Below are positions 47,052 through 55,565 of a stretch of DNA of 64,000 nt, piece by piece. Source of the DNA: Achromobacter xylosoxidans (GTDB lineage: Bacteria > Pseudomonadota > Gammaproteobacteria > Burkholderiales > Burkholderiaceae_B); assembly GCF_001457475.1 (NCBI RefSeq), contig NZ_LN831029.1, positions 3,224,001 to 3,288,000 on the forward strand, given 5' to 3'. Under the pieces are notes generated by a model. That model was given only the letters and a program-made list of their open reading frames with translations. It did no database searches and was not told the DNA's origin. The first letter of the stretch is position 1. Every line of letters begins with the position of its first letter. Made by a program: the position numbers and the translations under genes.

Positions 47052-47854
47052 ACGATCCGGCCAGCGGCATGTCCGCCCTGCAACTGCGGCAGGTCGGCCT
47101 ATCCTATGGCGATACCCCTGTGCTGCGGGACCTGTCGCTGGCGGTGGCCCCCGGCGCCTTCACGGCGGTGGTCGGCCCCAACGGCTGCGGCAAGTCCACG
47201 CTGTTGCGCGTGCTGGGCGGCGCGTTGGCGCCCACCCAGGGCCAGGCGTTCCTGGACGGCGCCAATCTGGCCAGCCTGCGGCGCAAGGCGGTGGCGCGGC
47301 GCCTGGCCTACCTGCCGCAGAACCCGGTGGCCCCTGAAATGATCACCGTGCGCGACCTGGTGGCGCGCGGCCGCTATCCGCACCAGACCCTGCTACGGCA
47401 GTGGTCGGCGGACGACGCCCGGGCGGTTGACGCGGCGCTGGCCGACACCGACCTGGCCGAGCTGGCCGACCATCCCGTGCACACGCTGTCCGGCGGCCAG
47501 CGGCAGCGTGCCTGGCTGGCGCTGGTGCTGGCGCAGGACGCCGGCATCATGCTGCTGGACGAGCCCACCACCTTCCTCGACATCCGCCACCAGATCGACC
47601 TGCTGGAGCTGTGCGCGCGCCTGCACCGGGCCGGGCGCACGCTGGTGGTGGTGTTGCACGACCTGAACCTGGCGTTCCGCTACGCCGATCGCGTCGTCAT
47701 GATGCGGGCCGGCGCCATCGCGGCGCAGGGCGAGGTGCGCCAGGTGGTGACGGAGGACGCCATGCGGCGGGTGTTCGACCTGGATTGCCGGGTGCTGCCG
47801 GATCCGGAGACCGGCAGCCCGATGATCGTGCCGCGGCGCGGCGGCCAGCGCTGA
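47030..47854 (+). CDS. FecE/FepC-type ABC ATPase
   Basis: The 274-aa subunit has Walker A GPNGCGKST, Q-loop YLPQNPVAPE, signature LSGGQRQR, Walker B IMLLDEPTTFLD and switch histidine VVLHDLNLAFRYAD. DEPTTFLDIRHQIDLLEL is typical of FepC/FecE ferric-siderophore ATPases. The start lies within the second permease gene; an internal ATG (MSALQLRQ) thirteen codons downstream is an alternative. It closes the alcaligin region. Confidence 0.93.
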   Translation: MAQDLHLNDPASGMSALQLRQVGLSYGDTPVLRDLSLAVAPGAFTAVVGPNGCGKSTLLRVLGGALAPTQGQAFLDGANLASLRRKAVARRLAYLPQNPVAPEMITVRDLVARGRYPHQTLLRQWSADDARAVDAALADTDLAELADHPVHTLSGGQRQRAWLALVLAQDAGIMLLDEPTTFLDIRHQIDLLELCARLHRAGRTLVVVLHDLNLAFRYADRVVMMRAGAIAAQGEVRQVVTEDAMRRVFDLDCRVLPDPETGSPMIVPRRGGQR

Positions 47855-47927
47855 ATCCGGCTGCGCGCCACCTCAAGGCCGGTGCGCTGGCGGCGGGATG
47901 GCCGGGGGAACGAAGCCGGTACCGCCC

Positions 47928-48725
47928 TTACAGCATGTGCGCCAGGAACTCGCGGCTGCGCGGATGCTGCGGCGCGCGGAAGAAGTCGGCCGAGGGCGCC
48001 TCTTCGACGATGCGGCCTTCGTCCATGAAGATGACGCGGTGCGCCACTTCGCGGGCGAAGCCCATTTCGTGGGTCACCACCAGCATGGTCATGTGCTCGT
48101 CGGCCAGCTGGCGCATGGTGCGCAGCACTTCGCCCGTCAGCTCGGGGTCGAGCGCCGAGGTCGGTTCGTCGAACAGCATGATGTCCGGCTCCATCGCCAG
48201 CGCGCGGGCGATGGCCACGCGCTGCTTCTGGCCGCCGGACAGGCGCGTCGGATAGTTGTCGCGCTTGTTCAGCAGGCCGACCTTGCGCAGCAGTTCCTCG
48301 GCCTTGGGCACGATGGCGGCGCGCGCCATGCCCTTGACGATCATGGGCGCTTCGATGATGTTCTGCAGCACGGTCATGTGCGGGAACAGGTTGAACGACT
48401 GGAACACCATGCCCATCTTGCGGCAGATGCGGCGCACGTCCCCGTCGCTGGCGTAGCGGCTGTGGCCGCCCGGCACCGCCGTGGCCAGGGCTTCGCCCTC
48501 GATCTCGATGGTGCCGTCGTCGATGGTCTCCAGGTGGTTCAGGCAGCGCAGGAAGGTGCTCTTGCCCGAGCCCGACGGGCCGATCACCGCCACCACCTCG
48601 CCCTTGCCCAGTTCCAGCGAAACCTGGTCCAGCACGCGGTTGGCGCCGAACGACTTGACGATGCCGCGCGCCGAGATCATGGCGCCGCGACCGCCGGCGG
48701 ACGGATTACTGGTCGTATTTGGCAT
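47928..48725 (-). CDS. Polar amino acid ABC transporter ATPase (GlnQ/HisP type)
   Basis: The 265-aa subunit has Walker [11 protein letters not shown]-loop [12 protein letters not shown], signature LSGGQKQR, Walker [15 protein letters not shown] and switch histidine [12 protein letters not shown], the signature set of polar amino acid importers. It overlaps the permease gene by 20 nt with a GGAAA sequence before the ATG; an internal ATG at 48680 (MISARG) would also give a complete domain. It converges with the siderophore ATPase gene. Confidence 0.93.
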   Translation of the reverse strand: MPNTTSNPSAGGRGAMISARGIVKSFGANRVLDQVSLELGKGEVVAVIGPSGSGKSTFLRCLNHLETIDDGTIEIEGEALATAVPGGHSRYASDGDVRRICRKMGMVFQSFNLFPHMTVLQNIIEAPMIVKGMARAAIVPKAEELLRKVGLLNKRDNYPTRLSGGQKQRVAIARALAMEPDIMLFDEPTSALDPELTGEVLRTMRQLADEHMTMLVVTHEMGFAREVAHRVIFMDEGRIVEEAPSADFFRAPQHPRSREFLAHML

Positions 48726-49359
48726 AGCGCTTTTCCATACGCTGGAAGAACCACGTCAACACCAGCGTCATGATGAGATAGAAGGCGGCCGCGACCAGGA
48801 ACGGCGTGGTCGTGAAGTCGCGCTGCACGATGCCGCGCGCGGTGCGCAGGATGTCGTTGAGCGCCAGCACGTAGATCAGGGAGGTGTCCTTGACCAGCGT
48901 GATGGTCTCGTTGCTCATGGGCGGCAGCACCCGCTGCACCATCTGCGGCAGCACGATGCGGCGCAGCGTCTGCAGGTAGGTCATGCCCAGCACCTTGCTG
49001 CCTTCGTACTGGCCGCGATCGACCGACTGGATGCCGGCGCGGAAGATCTCGGCGAAATACGCCGCGTAGTTCAGCGCGAACGCCACCACCGCCGCCGGGA
49101 AGTCGGGCAGGCGGATCCCAACCACCGGCACGAACGGCAGCGCGAAGTAGATGAACAGCATCTGCAGCATCAGCGGCGTGCCGCGCATCAGCCAGATGTA
49201 GCCGTTGACCAGCTGGCTGACGAAGCCCCACTTGGAGATCCGCAGCAGCGCCAGCACCAGGCCCAGCGGCACGGCCAGCGCCAGCGTGATGAAGAACAGC
49301 GTCAAGGTCACTTTCGCGCCTTGCGCCAGGGGTCCCAGGAGGGAGAGTACGTAGTCCAT
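48706..49359 (-). CDS. Polar amino acid ABC transporter permease (HisM/GlnP type)
   Basis: The 217-aa inner-membrane protein has about five helices and the family motif [22 protein letters not shown], then [44 protein letters not shown], the coupling region. It should form a homodimer in the importer built with the flanking ATPase and binding protein. Confidence 0.94.
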   Translation of the reverse strand: MDYVLSLLGPLAQGAKVTLTLFFITLALAVPLGLVLALLRISKWGFVSQLVNGYIWLMRGTPLMLQMLFIYFALPFVPVVGIRLPDFPAAVVAFALNYAAYFAEIFRAGIQSVDRGQYEGSKVLGMTYLQTLRRIVLPQMVQRVLPPMSNETITLVKDTSLIYVLALNDILRTARGIVQRDFTTTPFLVAAAFYLIMTLVLTWFFQRMEKRYAKYDQ

Positions 49360-49433
49360 GCGGATGGGTGGGCGCCTTGCCGGCGGGAGGAATCAGGAGC
49401 GGGAGAGGCGGCGTGGGGAAACGCCGGACTGAA

Positions 49434-49466
49434 AAACGCCCGGACCGCGGCGCGGTCCGGGCGTTT
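49434..49466 (-). terminator. Intercistronic stem-loop between binding protein and permease genes
   Basis: A perfect 15-bp stem (49434-49448 with 49452-49466), flanked by an A-run that reads as a T-run on the minus strand (49432-49436), lies just after the binding-protein stop. Such a structure usually raises the ratio of binding protein to membrane subunits by partial termination and mRNA protection. Confidence 0.75.
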
Positions 49467-49475
49467 CCCGGGAGA

Positions 49476-50267
49476 TTACTTGACGATGTTGGCGCCGAAC
49501 CATTGGGTCGCGATGCGGCCGGCGGTGCCGTCCTGCTTCATCGAATCCAGGGTCTTGTCGAGCTTGCCCAGCAGTTCGGTGTCGTCCTTGCGCACGCCGA
49601 CGCCGTAGTCTTCGGTGCCGAAGTTGTCGTCCAGCACACGGTATTCGCCGGCGCGCTTGCTGATCAGGTAACGGCCCACGACTTCGTCGACCACGATGGC
49701 GTCGAGGCGGCCGGCGGCCAGGTCCATCAGCGCGGTGACGTTGTCGCCGAACTTCTTGACTTCCTTGATGCTGCCGGCGACCGGGTCCTTGGCGATGGCG
49801 TCGGTGGCGCTGCTGCCGTCCTGGGCGCCGACCACCTTGCCGGCCAGATCGGCCTTGGCCTTCACCGGCGAGGCGTTGCCGACGATGATGATCTGGTGGT
49901 TGGCCATGTAGGGCGCGGTGAAGCTGATGTTCTTCTTGCGCTCTTCGGTGATGGTCAGGCCGTTCCAGAGCACGTCGACGCGCTTGCCGTTCAGTTCGGC
50001 TTCCTTGGCGCTCCAGTCGATCGGCTTGAATTCGACTTCCAGGCCCAGGCGCTTGCTGGCTTCCTTGGCCATGTCCACGTCAAAGCCGACGATCTGGTTG
50101 TTGGCGTCGCGGAAACCCATGGGCGGGAAGTTGTCGTCCAGGCCGACGACGACCTTGCGGGCGGCGGCCGGGGCCTGCGCGCTGGCGGCCGGCGCGTTGT
50201 CGGACGGGCCGCAAGCGGTCAGCATCGTGGTGGCGGACACGAGAAGAACAGCAGTCAGTTTTTTCAT
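49476..50267 (-). CDS. Polar amino acid ABC substrate-binding lipoprotein
   Basis: The 263-aa protein has a lipobox LTA-C (Cys19), then a short linker and the SBP_bac_3 fold: VVVGLDDNFPPMGFRDANNQIVGFDVDMAKEASKRLG, KPIDWSAKEAELNGKRVDVLWNGLTITEERKKNISF and VGAQDGSSATDAI. The R/D pattern for the alpha-amino and carboxyl groups is present. The exact amino acid is unknown. It is first in the leftward operon. Confidence 0.93.
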   Translation of the reverse strand: MKKLTAVLLVSATTMLTACGPSDNAPAASAQAPAAARKVVVGLDDNFPPMGFRDANNQIVGFDVDMAKEASKRLGLEVEFKPIDWSAKEAELNGKRVDVLWNGLTITEERKKNISFTAPYMANHQIIIVGNASPVKAKADLAGKVVGAQDGSSATDAIAKDPVAGSIKEVKKFGDNVTALMDLAAGRLDAIVVDEVVGRYLISKRAGEYRVLDDNFGTEDYGVGVRKDDTELLGKLDKTLDSMKQDGTAGRIATQWFGANIVK

Positions 50268-50490
50268 GTTTATCGAGGGCGCGAGGCGCAGGAATGAAGA
50301 AGGCCGGAGGGCTCGACGAAAGCCGCGAGCCGGTTATTTTAGCGTTCCTGGAAATATGTGTTTCATCTCGGCCATATATAGGGCCAAGCGCCAGGGTCGA
50401 AGAGCCGGGCGAAAGGCGGCGCGACCGGCCCGCCGACGCCGGCGCGGCCCCCGCCCGGGGCCGGCGTCCGGGCTACGCCTTGACGACCCG

Positions 50491-50650
50491 GTGTGCTGTC
50501 CCGCAGATACGCCCGCGCGAAATCCACCCCTTGACGCCATGGCGTCGTTGCAAATCCTCGCGATACCTACGGGTAGCACTGCGGTTTGCGCCTAGCCCTG
50601 ACGCCAAGGGATGAATTTCGTCATGCGGACGCATCTACGGGACAGCACAC
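50491..50650. repeat. 160-bp imperfect palindromic element
   Basis: The left arm (50491-50538) and the right arm (50600-50650) are inverted copies: the outer 13 bp GTGTGCTGTCCCG are identical and most inner positions match with one 3-nt length difference. A perfect 14-bp palindrome lies at 50533-50546. The centre of about 60 nt has further self-complementary stretches. There is no open frame of note. It may be a MITE or a collapsed insertion sequence, or a large hairpin RNA element. The remaining gap (50268-50490) holds no visible gene. Confidence 0.7.
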
Positions 50651-51732
50651 TAGCCCGCCCGCGCCGCCATGCCCGCGCGCAGGCCGGCGGCGCAGTCGAG
50701 CGCGTCGTCCCACAACTGGCGGGTCAGGGCCTCGGCGTCGGTCTCGCGCGCCAGCGCGGCGGCTTCGCCCGACCAGAGCAGCGAGAAATCGCCGCTGCCG
50801 CGCTTTTCCACCGCCGCCCGCAGCGGATCGACCGCCCCGGTCGCCAGTGGAAACGCGGGCGCCACCGCGCTCATCGGCCCCTGTTCGCGCATGAAGCGCG
50901 TCAACAGCCCGCGCGCCGGGCGGCCGGTGTACAGATTGGTCAGGCGCGTGGCGTCGTCGCGCGCCGCGCGCACCGCCTGGCGGTGGATGGCCGAGCGGCC
51001 CGCCTGCGGCGTCAGCAGATAGGCGGTGCCCAGCTGCGCCGCCGCCGCGCCGAGCGCGAAGGACGCGGCGATCCCGCGCCCATCGGCGATGCCGCCGGCC
51101 GCGATCACCGGCACGCCGACAGCGTCCACCACCTGGGGCAGCAAGGCGTACAGGCCCGGCTGGGCGCCGATGTCGTCGGTCAGGAACATGCCGCGATGGC
51201 CGCCGGCCTCCACGCCCTGGGCGATGATGGCATCCACGCCACGGGCGTCGAGCCAGCGCGCCTCTTCGACCGTGGTGGCGGACGACAGCACCATGGCCCC
51301 GGCGCGCCGCACCCGCTCGAGCAGCGCCTCGTCCGGCAAGCCGAAATGGAAGCTGACCACCGCTGGCCGCAGTTCCTCGACCACCTGGCACATGGCCTCG
51401 TCGAACGGCGCGCGGCCCGGGCCGCTGCCGGCGGCCGACAGCTCCAGCCCGGCCTCGCGGTAGTACGGCGCCAGCGTCTCGCGCCAGCGGGCCTGGGCCG
51501 CCTCGTCGGTGGCCGGCGGGGTGTGGCTGAAGAAATTCAGGTTGAACGGCGCGTCGGTCTCGGCGCGGATGGCGGCGATCTGCTCGCGCAGCGCGTCCGG
51601 ACCGAGCGCGGCACAGGCCAGCGACCCGAGCGCGCCGGCGCGGCAGGCGGCAATCGCCAGCGGGCTGAAGGAGCCGACCATCGGCGCTTGGATCAGGGGC
51701 AACAGCGAAGGCAGCGGTTTCATCTGGGGCAC
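50650..51732 (-). CDS. Nitronate monooxygenase (2-nitropropane dioxygenase family)
   Basis: The 360-aa FMN TIM-barrel enzyme oxidises nitronates such as propionate 3-nitronate. It has LPLIQAPMVGSFSPLAIAACRAGALGS, FNLNFF, VEAGGHRG (with the catalytic His of the family), and VPVIAAGGIADGRGIAASFALGA and AQLGTAYLLTPQAG for the phosphate site. The TAG stop touches the right end of the palindromic element. Start may be the internal ATG at 51723. No obvious operon partner. Confidence 0.9.
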   Translation of the reverse strand: MPQMKPLPSLLPLIQAPMVGSFSPLAIAACRAGALGSLACAALGPDALREQIAAIRAETDAPFNLNFFSHTPPATDEAAQARWRETLAPYYREAGLELSAAGSGPGRAPFDEAMCQVVEELRPAVVSFHFGLPDEALLERVRRAGAMVLSSATTVEEARWLDARGVDAIIAQGVEAGGHRGMFLTDDIGAQPGLYALLPQVVDAVGVPVIAAGGIADGRGIAASFALGAAAAQLGTAYLLTPQAGRSAIHRQAVRAARDDATRLTNLYTGRPARGLLTRFMREQGPMSAVAPAFPLATGAVDPLRAAVEKRGSGDFSLLWSGEAAALARETDAEALTRQLWDDALDCAAGLRAGMAARAG

Positions 51733-51865
51733 ACGACGGCAATGGAGAACGTCAGAGCATATCGCAACGACATGCTAGGCTTGGGCCTTCCCCCTACTCG
51801 CATCACGCCATGGAATTTCGCAGCAACGGCCGCCCCGCCCTGGCCGCGCGCCGGGAGCGCGCCGC

Positions 51866-52690
51866 ATGAGTCCCGCCCTCCGTCTTGGCCCCCTGGTATT
51901 TCCCATCGAACTGGCGCTGCTGGCGGCCGCCGTCGTCGTCGGCCTGGTCGCCGGCCGCCTGCTGGCCGGCGCGCGCGCCGAGGACGCCGGCCGCGCATTG
52001 TGGCGCTGCCTGCTGCTGGGCCTGCTGGTGGCCCGGCTGGCCTTCGTCTGGCAATACCGCGATCACTTCCTGCAGGATCCGCTCAAAATGCTGGACCTGC
52101 GCGATGGCGGCTGGTCCGGGCCGGCCGGCCTGGCCGCGGCGCTGCTCTACGGCGCCTACGCCGTGCTGCGCGACCGCGCCCCGCGCCGCGCCGTGCTGGC
52201 CGCGATGGCGCTGGGCACGGCCGTCTGGCTGGGCGGCGGCCGCCTGCTGGCGCCGTCGGCGCAGCCGCAGCCCCAACTGGCGGCCCTGTCGCTGCAACAG
52301 CTCGACGGCAAGCCCGCTACGCTGGCCGCCTTCCAGGGCAAGCCCACGGTCGTGAACCTGTGGGCCAGCTGGTGCCCGCCATGCCGCCGCGAGATGCCGG
52401 CCTTCGAGCAGGCCCAGGCGGCCAACCCCGACATCCATTTCGTCTTTCTGAATCAGGGCGAAGCGGCAAGCACCGTGCGCCAGTACCTGGACGAACACGC
52501 GCCGTCCCTGGCCAACGCCCTGCTCGACCCGGCCGGCGACGCCTCGCGCCAGATGAGCAACCGCGGCTTGCCCGCGACGCTGTTCCTCGACGCCCAGGGC
52601 CGGCTGATGGACCTGCGCGTCGGCGAACTGTCGAGCGCCACGCTGGCGCAGCGGCTGGAAGCGATCCGGGCGGCCGACCCCGGCCAGTGA
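51866..52690 (+). CDS. Membrane-anchored TlpA-like thioredoxin
   Basis: The 274-aa protein has about three or four N-terminal membrane helices (residues 1-130; e.g. LVFPIELALLAAAVVVGLVAGRLLAG) followed by a periplasmic TlpA/ResA-type thioredoxin fold with VVNLWASWCPPCRREMPAFEQAQ, so the CXXC is WCPPC near residue 171, and GLPATLFLDAQGR with the cis-proline. It should reduce or shuffle thiols, for example for cytochrome c or metalloprotein assembly. The membrane part resembles that of Lgt-like or quinol-oxidising thiol proteins but was not assigned. Confidence 0.85.
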   Translation: MSPALRLGPLVFPIELALLAAAVVVGLVAGRLLAGARAEDAGRALWRCLLLGLLVARLAFVWQYRDHFLQDPLKMLDLRDGGWSGPAGLAAALLYGAYAVLRDRAPRRAVLAAMALGTAVWLGGGRLLAPSAQPQPQLAALSLQQLDGKPATLAAFQGKPTVVNLWASWCPPCRREMPAFEQAQAANPDIHFVFLNQGEAASTVRQYLDEHAPSLANALLDPAGDASRQMSNRGLPATLFLDAQGRLMDLRVGELSSATLAQRLEAIRAADPGQ

Positions 52691-52693
52691 GCC

Positions 52694-52723
52694 GCGGGGC
52701 CGGCAGGTTCCAGCCGGCCCCGC
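52694..52723. terminator. Stem-loop between convergent genes
   Basis: An 11-bp perfect GC-rich stem (52694-52704 with 52713-52723) and an 8-nt loop lie directly after the TlpA-like stop. It lacks a T-run, so it may be a weak or Rho-aided terminator. Confidence 0.5.
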
Positions 52724-52741
52724 CAGCAGCATCCCGGGACG

Positions 52742-53083
52742 TCAGTCCTTGCCCGGGGCGGCTTCGATCCCGGGCAACGCCTGTGCCCAGGGCAGCGCCA
52801 CTCCCTGCTCGGTTCGCCCAAAGAGGCGCAGGCGTTGGCCCGCGCCGTGCCGCGGCGCCTGCGGCAGGCGCACCACCAGCAGCGGCCCGCGCGGCAGCGC
52901 ATTGACGGTGGCGAAGACGCTGCCGCCCTCGCCCGCCTTGCCGGACACGCGCGTCCACGCCAGCAGCTCGGCTTGCTCCACCGCCACCTCGCGGGCCCGC
53001 TCGTGCCCGCAGGCCGGGCACCATAGCCGCGCCGGGTAGACCCGGTGCCCGCATTGCCCGCATTCCATCACGCTGAAACTCAT
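52742..53083 (-). CDS. DUF35/OB-fold zinc-ribbon protein, thiolase partner
   Basis: The 113-aa protein has an N-terminal zinc ribbon (CGQCGHRVYPARLWCPACG, four cysteines) and an OB-fold part (SVFATVNALPRGPLLVVRLPQ), the ChsH2/DUF35 layout of proteins that pair with thiolase-like or MaoC-like enzymes in acyl-CoA metabolism. Its ATG overlaps the thiolase stop by 4 nt, as expected of a complex. Confidence 0.88.
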   Translation of the reverse strand: MSFSVMECGQCGHRVYPARLWCPACGHERAREVAVEQAELLAWTRVSGKAGEGGSVFATVNALPRGPLLVVRLPQAPRHGAGQRLRLFGRTEQGVALPWAQALPGIEAAPGKD

Positions 53084-54222
53084 GCGTCCTCCCTGGCCAG
53101 CACCGCCGCGTTGGCGCACATGCCGTAGCGCAACTGCACCATGCCGTAGCCGGTCGCCACGCCATGGCGCGCGCCCGCCACCTGGCGCGCGCCGGCCCGG
53201 CCCAACAGCTGGCGCGCCACTTCCGCCAACCCATGCATGCCCCCGGCCGTGCCCGCCTGCCCCGCCGACAGCTGCCCGCCCGCGGTGTTCACGGGCAGGT
53301 CCCGCGTGGCGATGCGGCGCGCGATGAAGCCCGGCAGGTCATCCGCCGGCGCCAGGCCCAGGTCGCACAGCTGGGCCACGGCCATCGCCGGATAATCGTC
53401 GTACACGCCGATCACGTCCATCTCGTCCGGCCCCAGGCCGGCCTCGGCCCACAGCGCGGGCGCGAACCCGGCAATGCCCGTCACCAGGCCGTCGCCCTCC
53501 TGCTGGTCGGCGTTGTAGCGCGCGCCGCTGGCCCGCAGCGTGACGCGCACGCCCTGCGGCCGCGCTTGCAGCACCAGCGCGCAGGCGCCACTGACCACCG
53601 GCACGCAATCGAGCCGGCCCAGCGGCTCGGCCACCATCGGCGCCTCCAGGTACTGCGCCAGCGTCAGCGGCTGGCGATAGGCGGCGTTGGGATTGCCCGC
53701 CGCCCAGGCGCGCTGCGCCACGCACAGCGCGCCATAGTCCTCGCGCCGCAGGCCGGTTTGCGCCATCTGCCGCTGCGTCAGCATGGCGAACAAGGGATTC
53801 GGCCCGGCGCAGCCCAGCGGGCTCAGGTAATCCTGCGCGCTGCGGTTGTAGCGCCCCACCAGTTCGGCGAAATCCGCGCCGCTGAAATGGTCGCCAGCCA
53901 CCAGCACGATGGTGCGCGCCTGCCCGGCCCGCAGCGCCAGCCAGGCATGCCGCAGCATGTTGATGGCGCTGGCGCCGCCCATCTCGTCCTGCATGCACCA
54001 GTTCAGCGTCAGGCCCAGCCGCCACGCCATGTCGATAGCGCGATCGGGGCGCAGCGTGAACGAGGCCAGCCCCAGGCCGTCGACGTCGGCCGGGCGCAGC
54101 CCGGCATCGTCCAGCGCCAGGCGCAGCGCCTGCGCGATCAGCGTGGCCGTGTCGCAGCCGGGCTCGGGATTGCGCAGCGCGGGCGTCTCGCCCACGCCGA
54201 CGATGCCCGGGCCGGCGTTCAT
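53080..54222 (-). CDS. Thiolase-family protein (SCP2/lipid-transfer-like acetyl-CoA acetyltransferase)
   Basis: The 380-aa protein starts GIVGVGETP and has the thiolase-like segments ALRLALDDAGLRPADVDGLGLASF, GGASAINMLRHAWLALRAGQARTIVLVAGD, VPVVSGACALVLQA and VNTAGGQLSAGQAGTAGGMHGLAEVARQL. The usual nucleophile cysteine position reads MGGASAINML, without cysteine, so it may act like the SCP2-thiolase/aldolase group that works with DUF35 partners. It overlaps the MFS gene by 4 nt. Substrate unknown. Confidence 0.85.
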   Translation of the reverse strand: MNAGPGIVGVGETPALRNPEPGCDTATLIAQALRLALDDAGLRPADVDGLGLASFTLRPDRAIDMAWRLGLTLNWCMQDEMGGASAINMLRHAWLALRAGQARTIVLVAGDHFSGADFAELVGRYNRSAQDYLSPLGCAGPNPLFAMLTQRQMAQTGLRREDYGALCVAQRAWAAGNPNAAYRQPLTLAQYLEAPMVAEPLGRLDCVPVVSGACALVLQARPQGVRVTLRASGARYNADQQEGDGLVTGIAGFAPALWAEAGLGPDEMDVIGVYDDYPAMAVAQLCDLGLAPADDLPGFIARRIATRDLPVNTAGGQLSAGQAGTAGGMHGLAEVARQLLGRAGARQVAGARHGVATGYGMVQLRYGMCANAAVLAREDA

Positions 54223-55532
54223 GCCGATTCCTGCCGCGCGGGCTCGCGCGTCAGCAACAGCGTGATGACCGTGATTGCCGCCATGCCCACCAGGAACCAC
54301 GCCACCGGCGTGGCCGATTCATACTTGCGCAGCAGCGCCATGGCGATCAGCGGCGACAGGCCGCCGGCGAACACCGAGGCCAGTTCGTGGCCCAGCGCCA
54401 GGCCGGTGTAGCGCACCTCGGGCGGGAACAACTCGGCGAAGTACGCCGGCTGGGTGCCGATCATGGCGGCGTGGCAGACCGTGTTGCCCAGGAAGAACGC
54501 CAGGAAGATCCACACCGGCTCCCTGGTCTGCACCAGCCAGAAGAACGGAAACGCCGCCAGCATCAGCCCGGCCGAGCCGATCAGGTAGACGGTGCGCCGG
54601 CCGATCCGGTCCGACAGGTGGCCGAACCACACCAGCGTGCCCAGTTCGATGAACATGGACGCCAGCACCCCGCCCAGCATCACGTCGTTGGGAATCCCCA
54701 GGAACTTGCCGTAGGCCAGCGCGAACGCCAGGAAGATGTATGAGCCGCCGTTCTCCGCCACCCGCAGCCCCATGGCGGTGAACACCTGGCGCGGATAGCG
54801 GCGGAACACTTCCACCGCCGGCATGCCGCGCTTGGCGGTCTTCTTGGCCTGCACGAACTCGTCGCTTTCCGGGATGTGCTTGCGGATGTAGAGGCCGATG
54901 CCGAAGATCAGCACGCTCAACAGGAACGGCAGGCGCCAGCCCCAGCTCATGAAGGCGTCCTGCGGCAGCTGCTGCGCCAGCATGAAGACGCCCGATGACA
55001 GCACGAAGCCGCCGGCCACGCCCAACTGGCTGAACGACGAGAAATAGCCGCGGCGCTTGCCGCCCACCGCCTCGCTGATGAGCAGCACGCCGCCGCCCCA
55101 TTCGCCGCCGGCCGCCGCGCCCTGCAACACGCGCAGCACCACCATCGCCACCGGCGCCCAGATGCCGACCTGTTCGTAGGTGGGCAACAGCCCGATCAGG
55201 AAAGTGGCCGCGCCCATGATGCCCAGCGTCCATTCCAGCGCCAGCTTGCGGCCGTAGCGGTCGCCGATGTGGCCGAACACCACGCCGCCCAGCGGCCGCG
55301 CCAGGAAGCCCACGGCAAAGCCGGCGAAGGCGCCCATGGTGCCCAGCAGCGGGTCGGTGCCCTTGGGAAAGAACAGCTCGCCGAACACCAGCGCCGCCGC
55401 GGTGCCATAGATGAAAAAGTCGTACCACTCCATCGCGTTGCCGGCGACGGACGCCATCACCACCCGCCGCGTGCGCTTCCTGCGGGCCTGCTCGTCGGCG
55501 CTCTGCGCCGCGCCCTGGTATGCCAACGTCAT
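54219..55532 (-). CDS. MFS transporter, metabolite:H+ symporter (MHS) family
   Basis: The 437-aa protein has twelve helices and the MHS pattern: NAMEWYDFFIYGTAAALVFGELFFP, GFLARPLGGVVFGHIGDRYGRKLALEWTLG, ARVLQG-type VVLRVLQGAAAGGEWGGGVLLISEAVG, and GHLSDRIGRRTVYLIG. Relatives carry organic acids such as shikimate, citrate, ketoglutarate or proline betaine. It is coupled to the thiolase gene and follows the ligase gene by 33 nt, so its substrate is probably the carboxylate activated by that ligase. Confidence 0.92.
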   Translation of the reverse strand: MTLAYQGAAQSADEQARRKRTRRVVMASVAGNAMEWYDFFIYGTAAALVFGELFFPKGTDPLLGTMGAFAGFAVGFLARPLGGVVFGHIGDRYGRKLALEWTLGIMGAATFLIGLLPTYEQVGIWAPVAMVVLRVLQGAAAGGEWGGGVLLISEAVGGKRRGYFSSFSQLGVAGGFVLSSGVFMLAQQLPQDAFMSWGWRLPFLLSVLIFGIGLYIRKHIPESDEFVQAKKTAKRGMPAVEVFRRYPRQVFTAMGLRVAENGGSYIFLAFALAYGKFLGIPNDVMLGGVLASMFIELGTLVWFGHLSDRIGRRTVYLIGSAGLMLAAFPFFWLVQTREPVWIFLAFFLGNTVCHAAMIGTQPAYFAELFPPEVRYTGLALGHELASVFAGGLSPLIAMALLRKYESATPVAWFLVGMAAITVITLLLTREPARQESA

Positions 55533-55565
55533 GCTCTTGCCCCTTGTTCTATATATGGACGGGAT

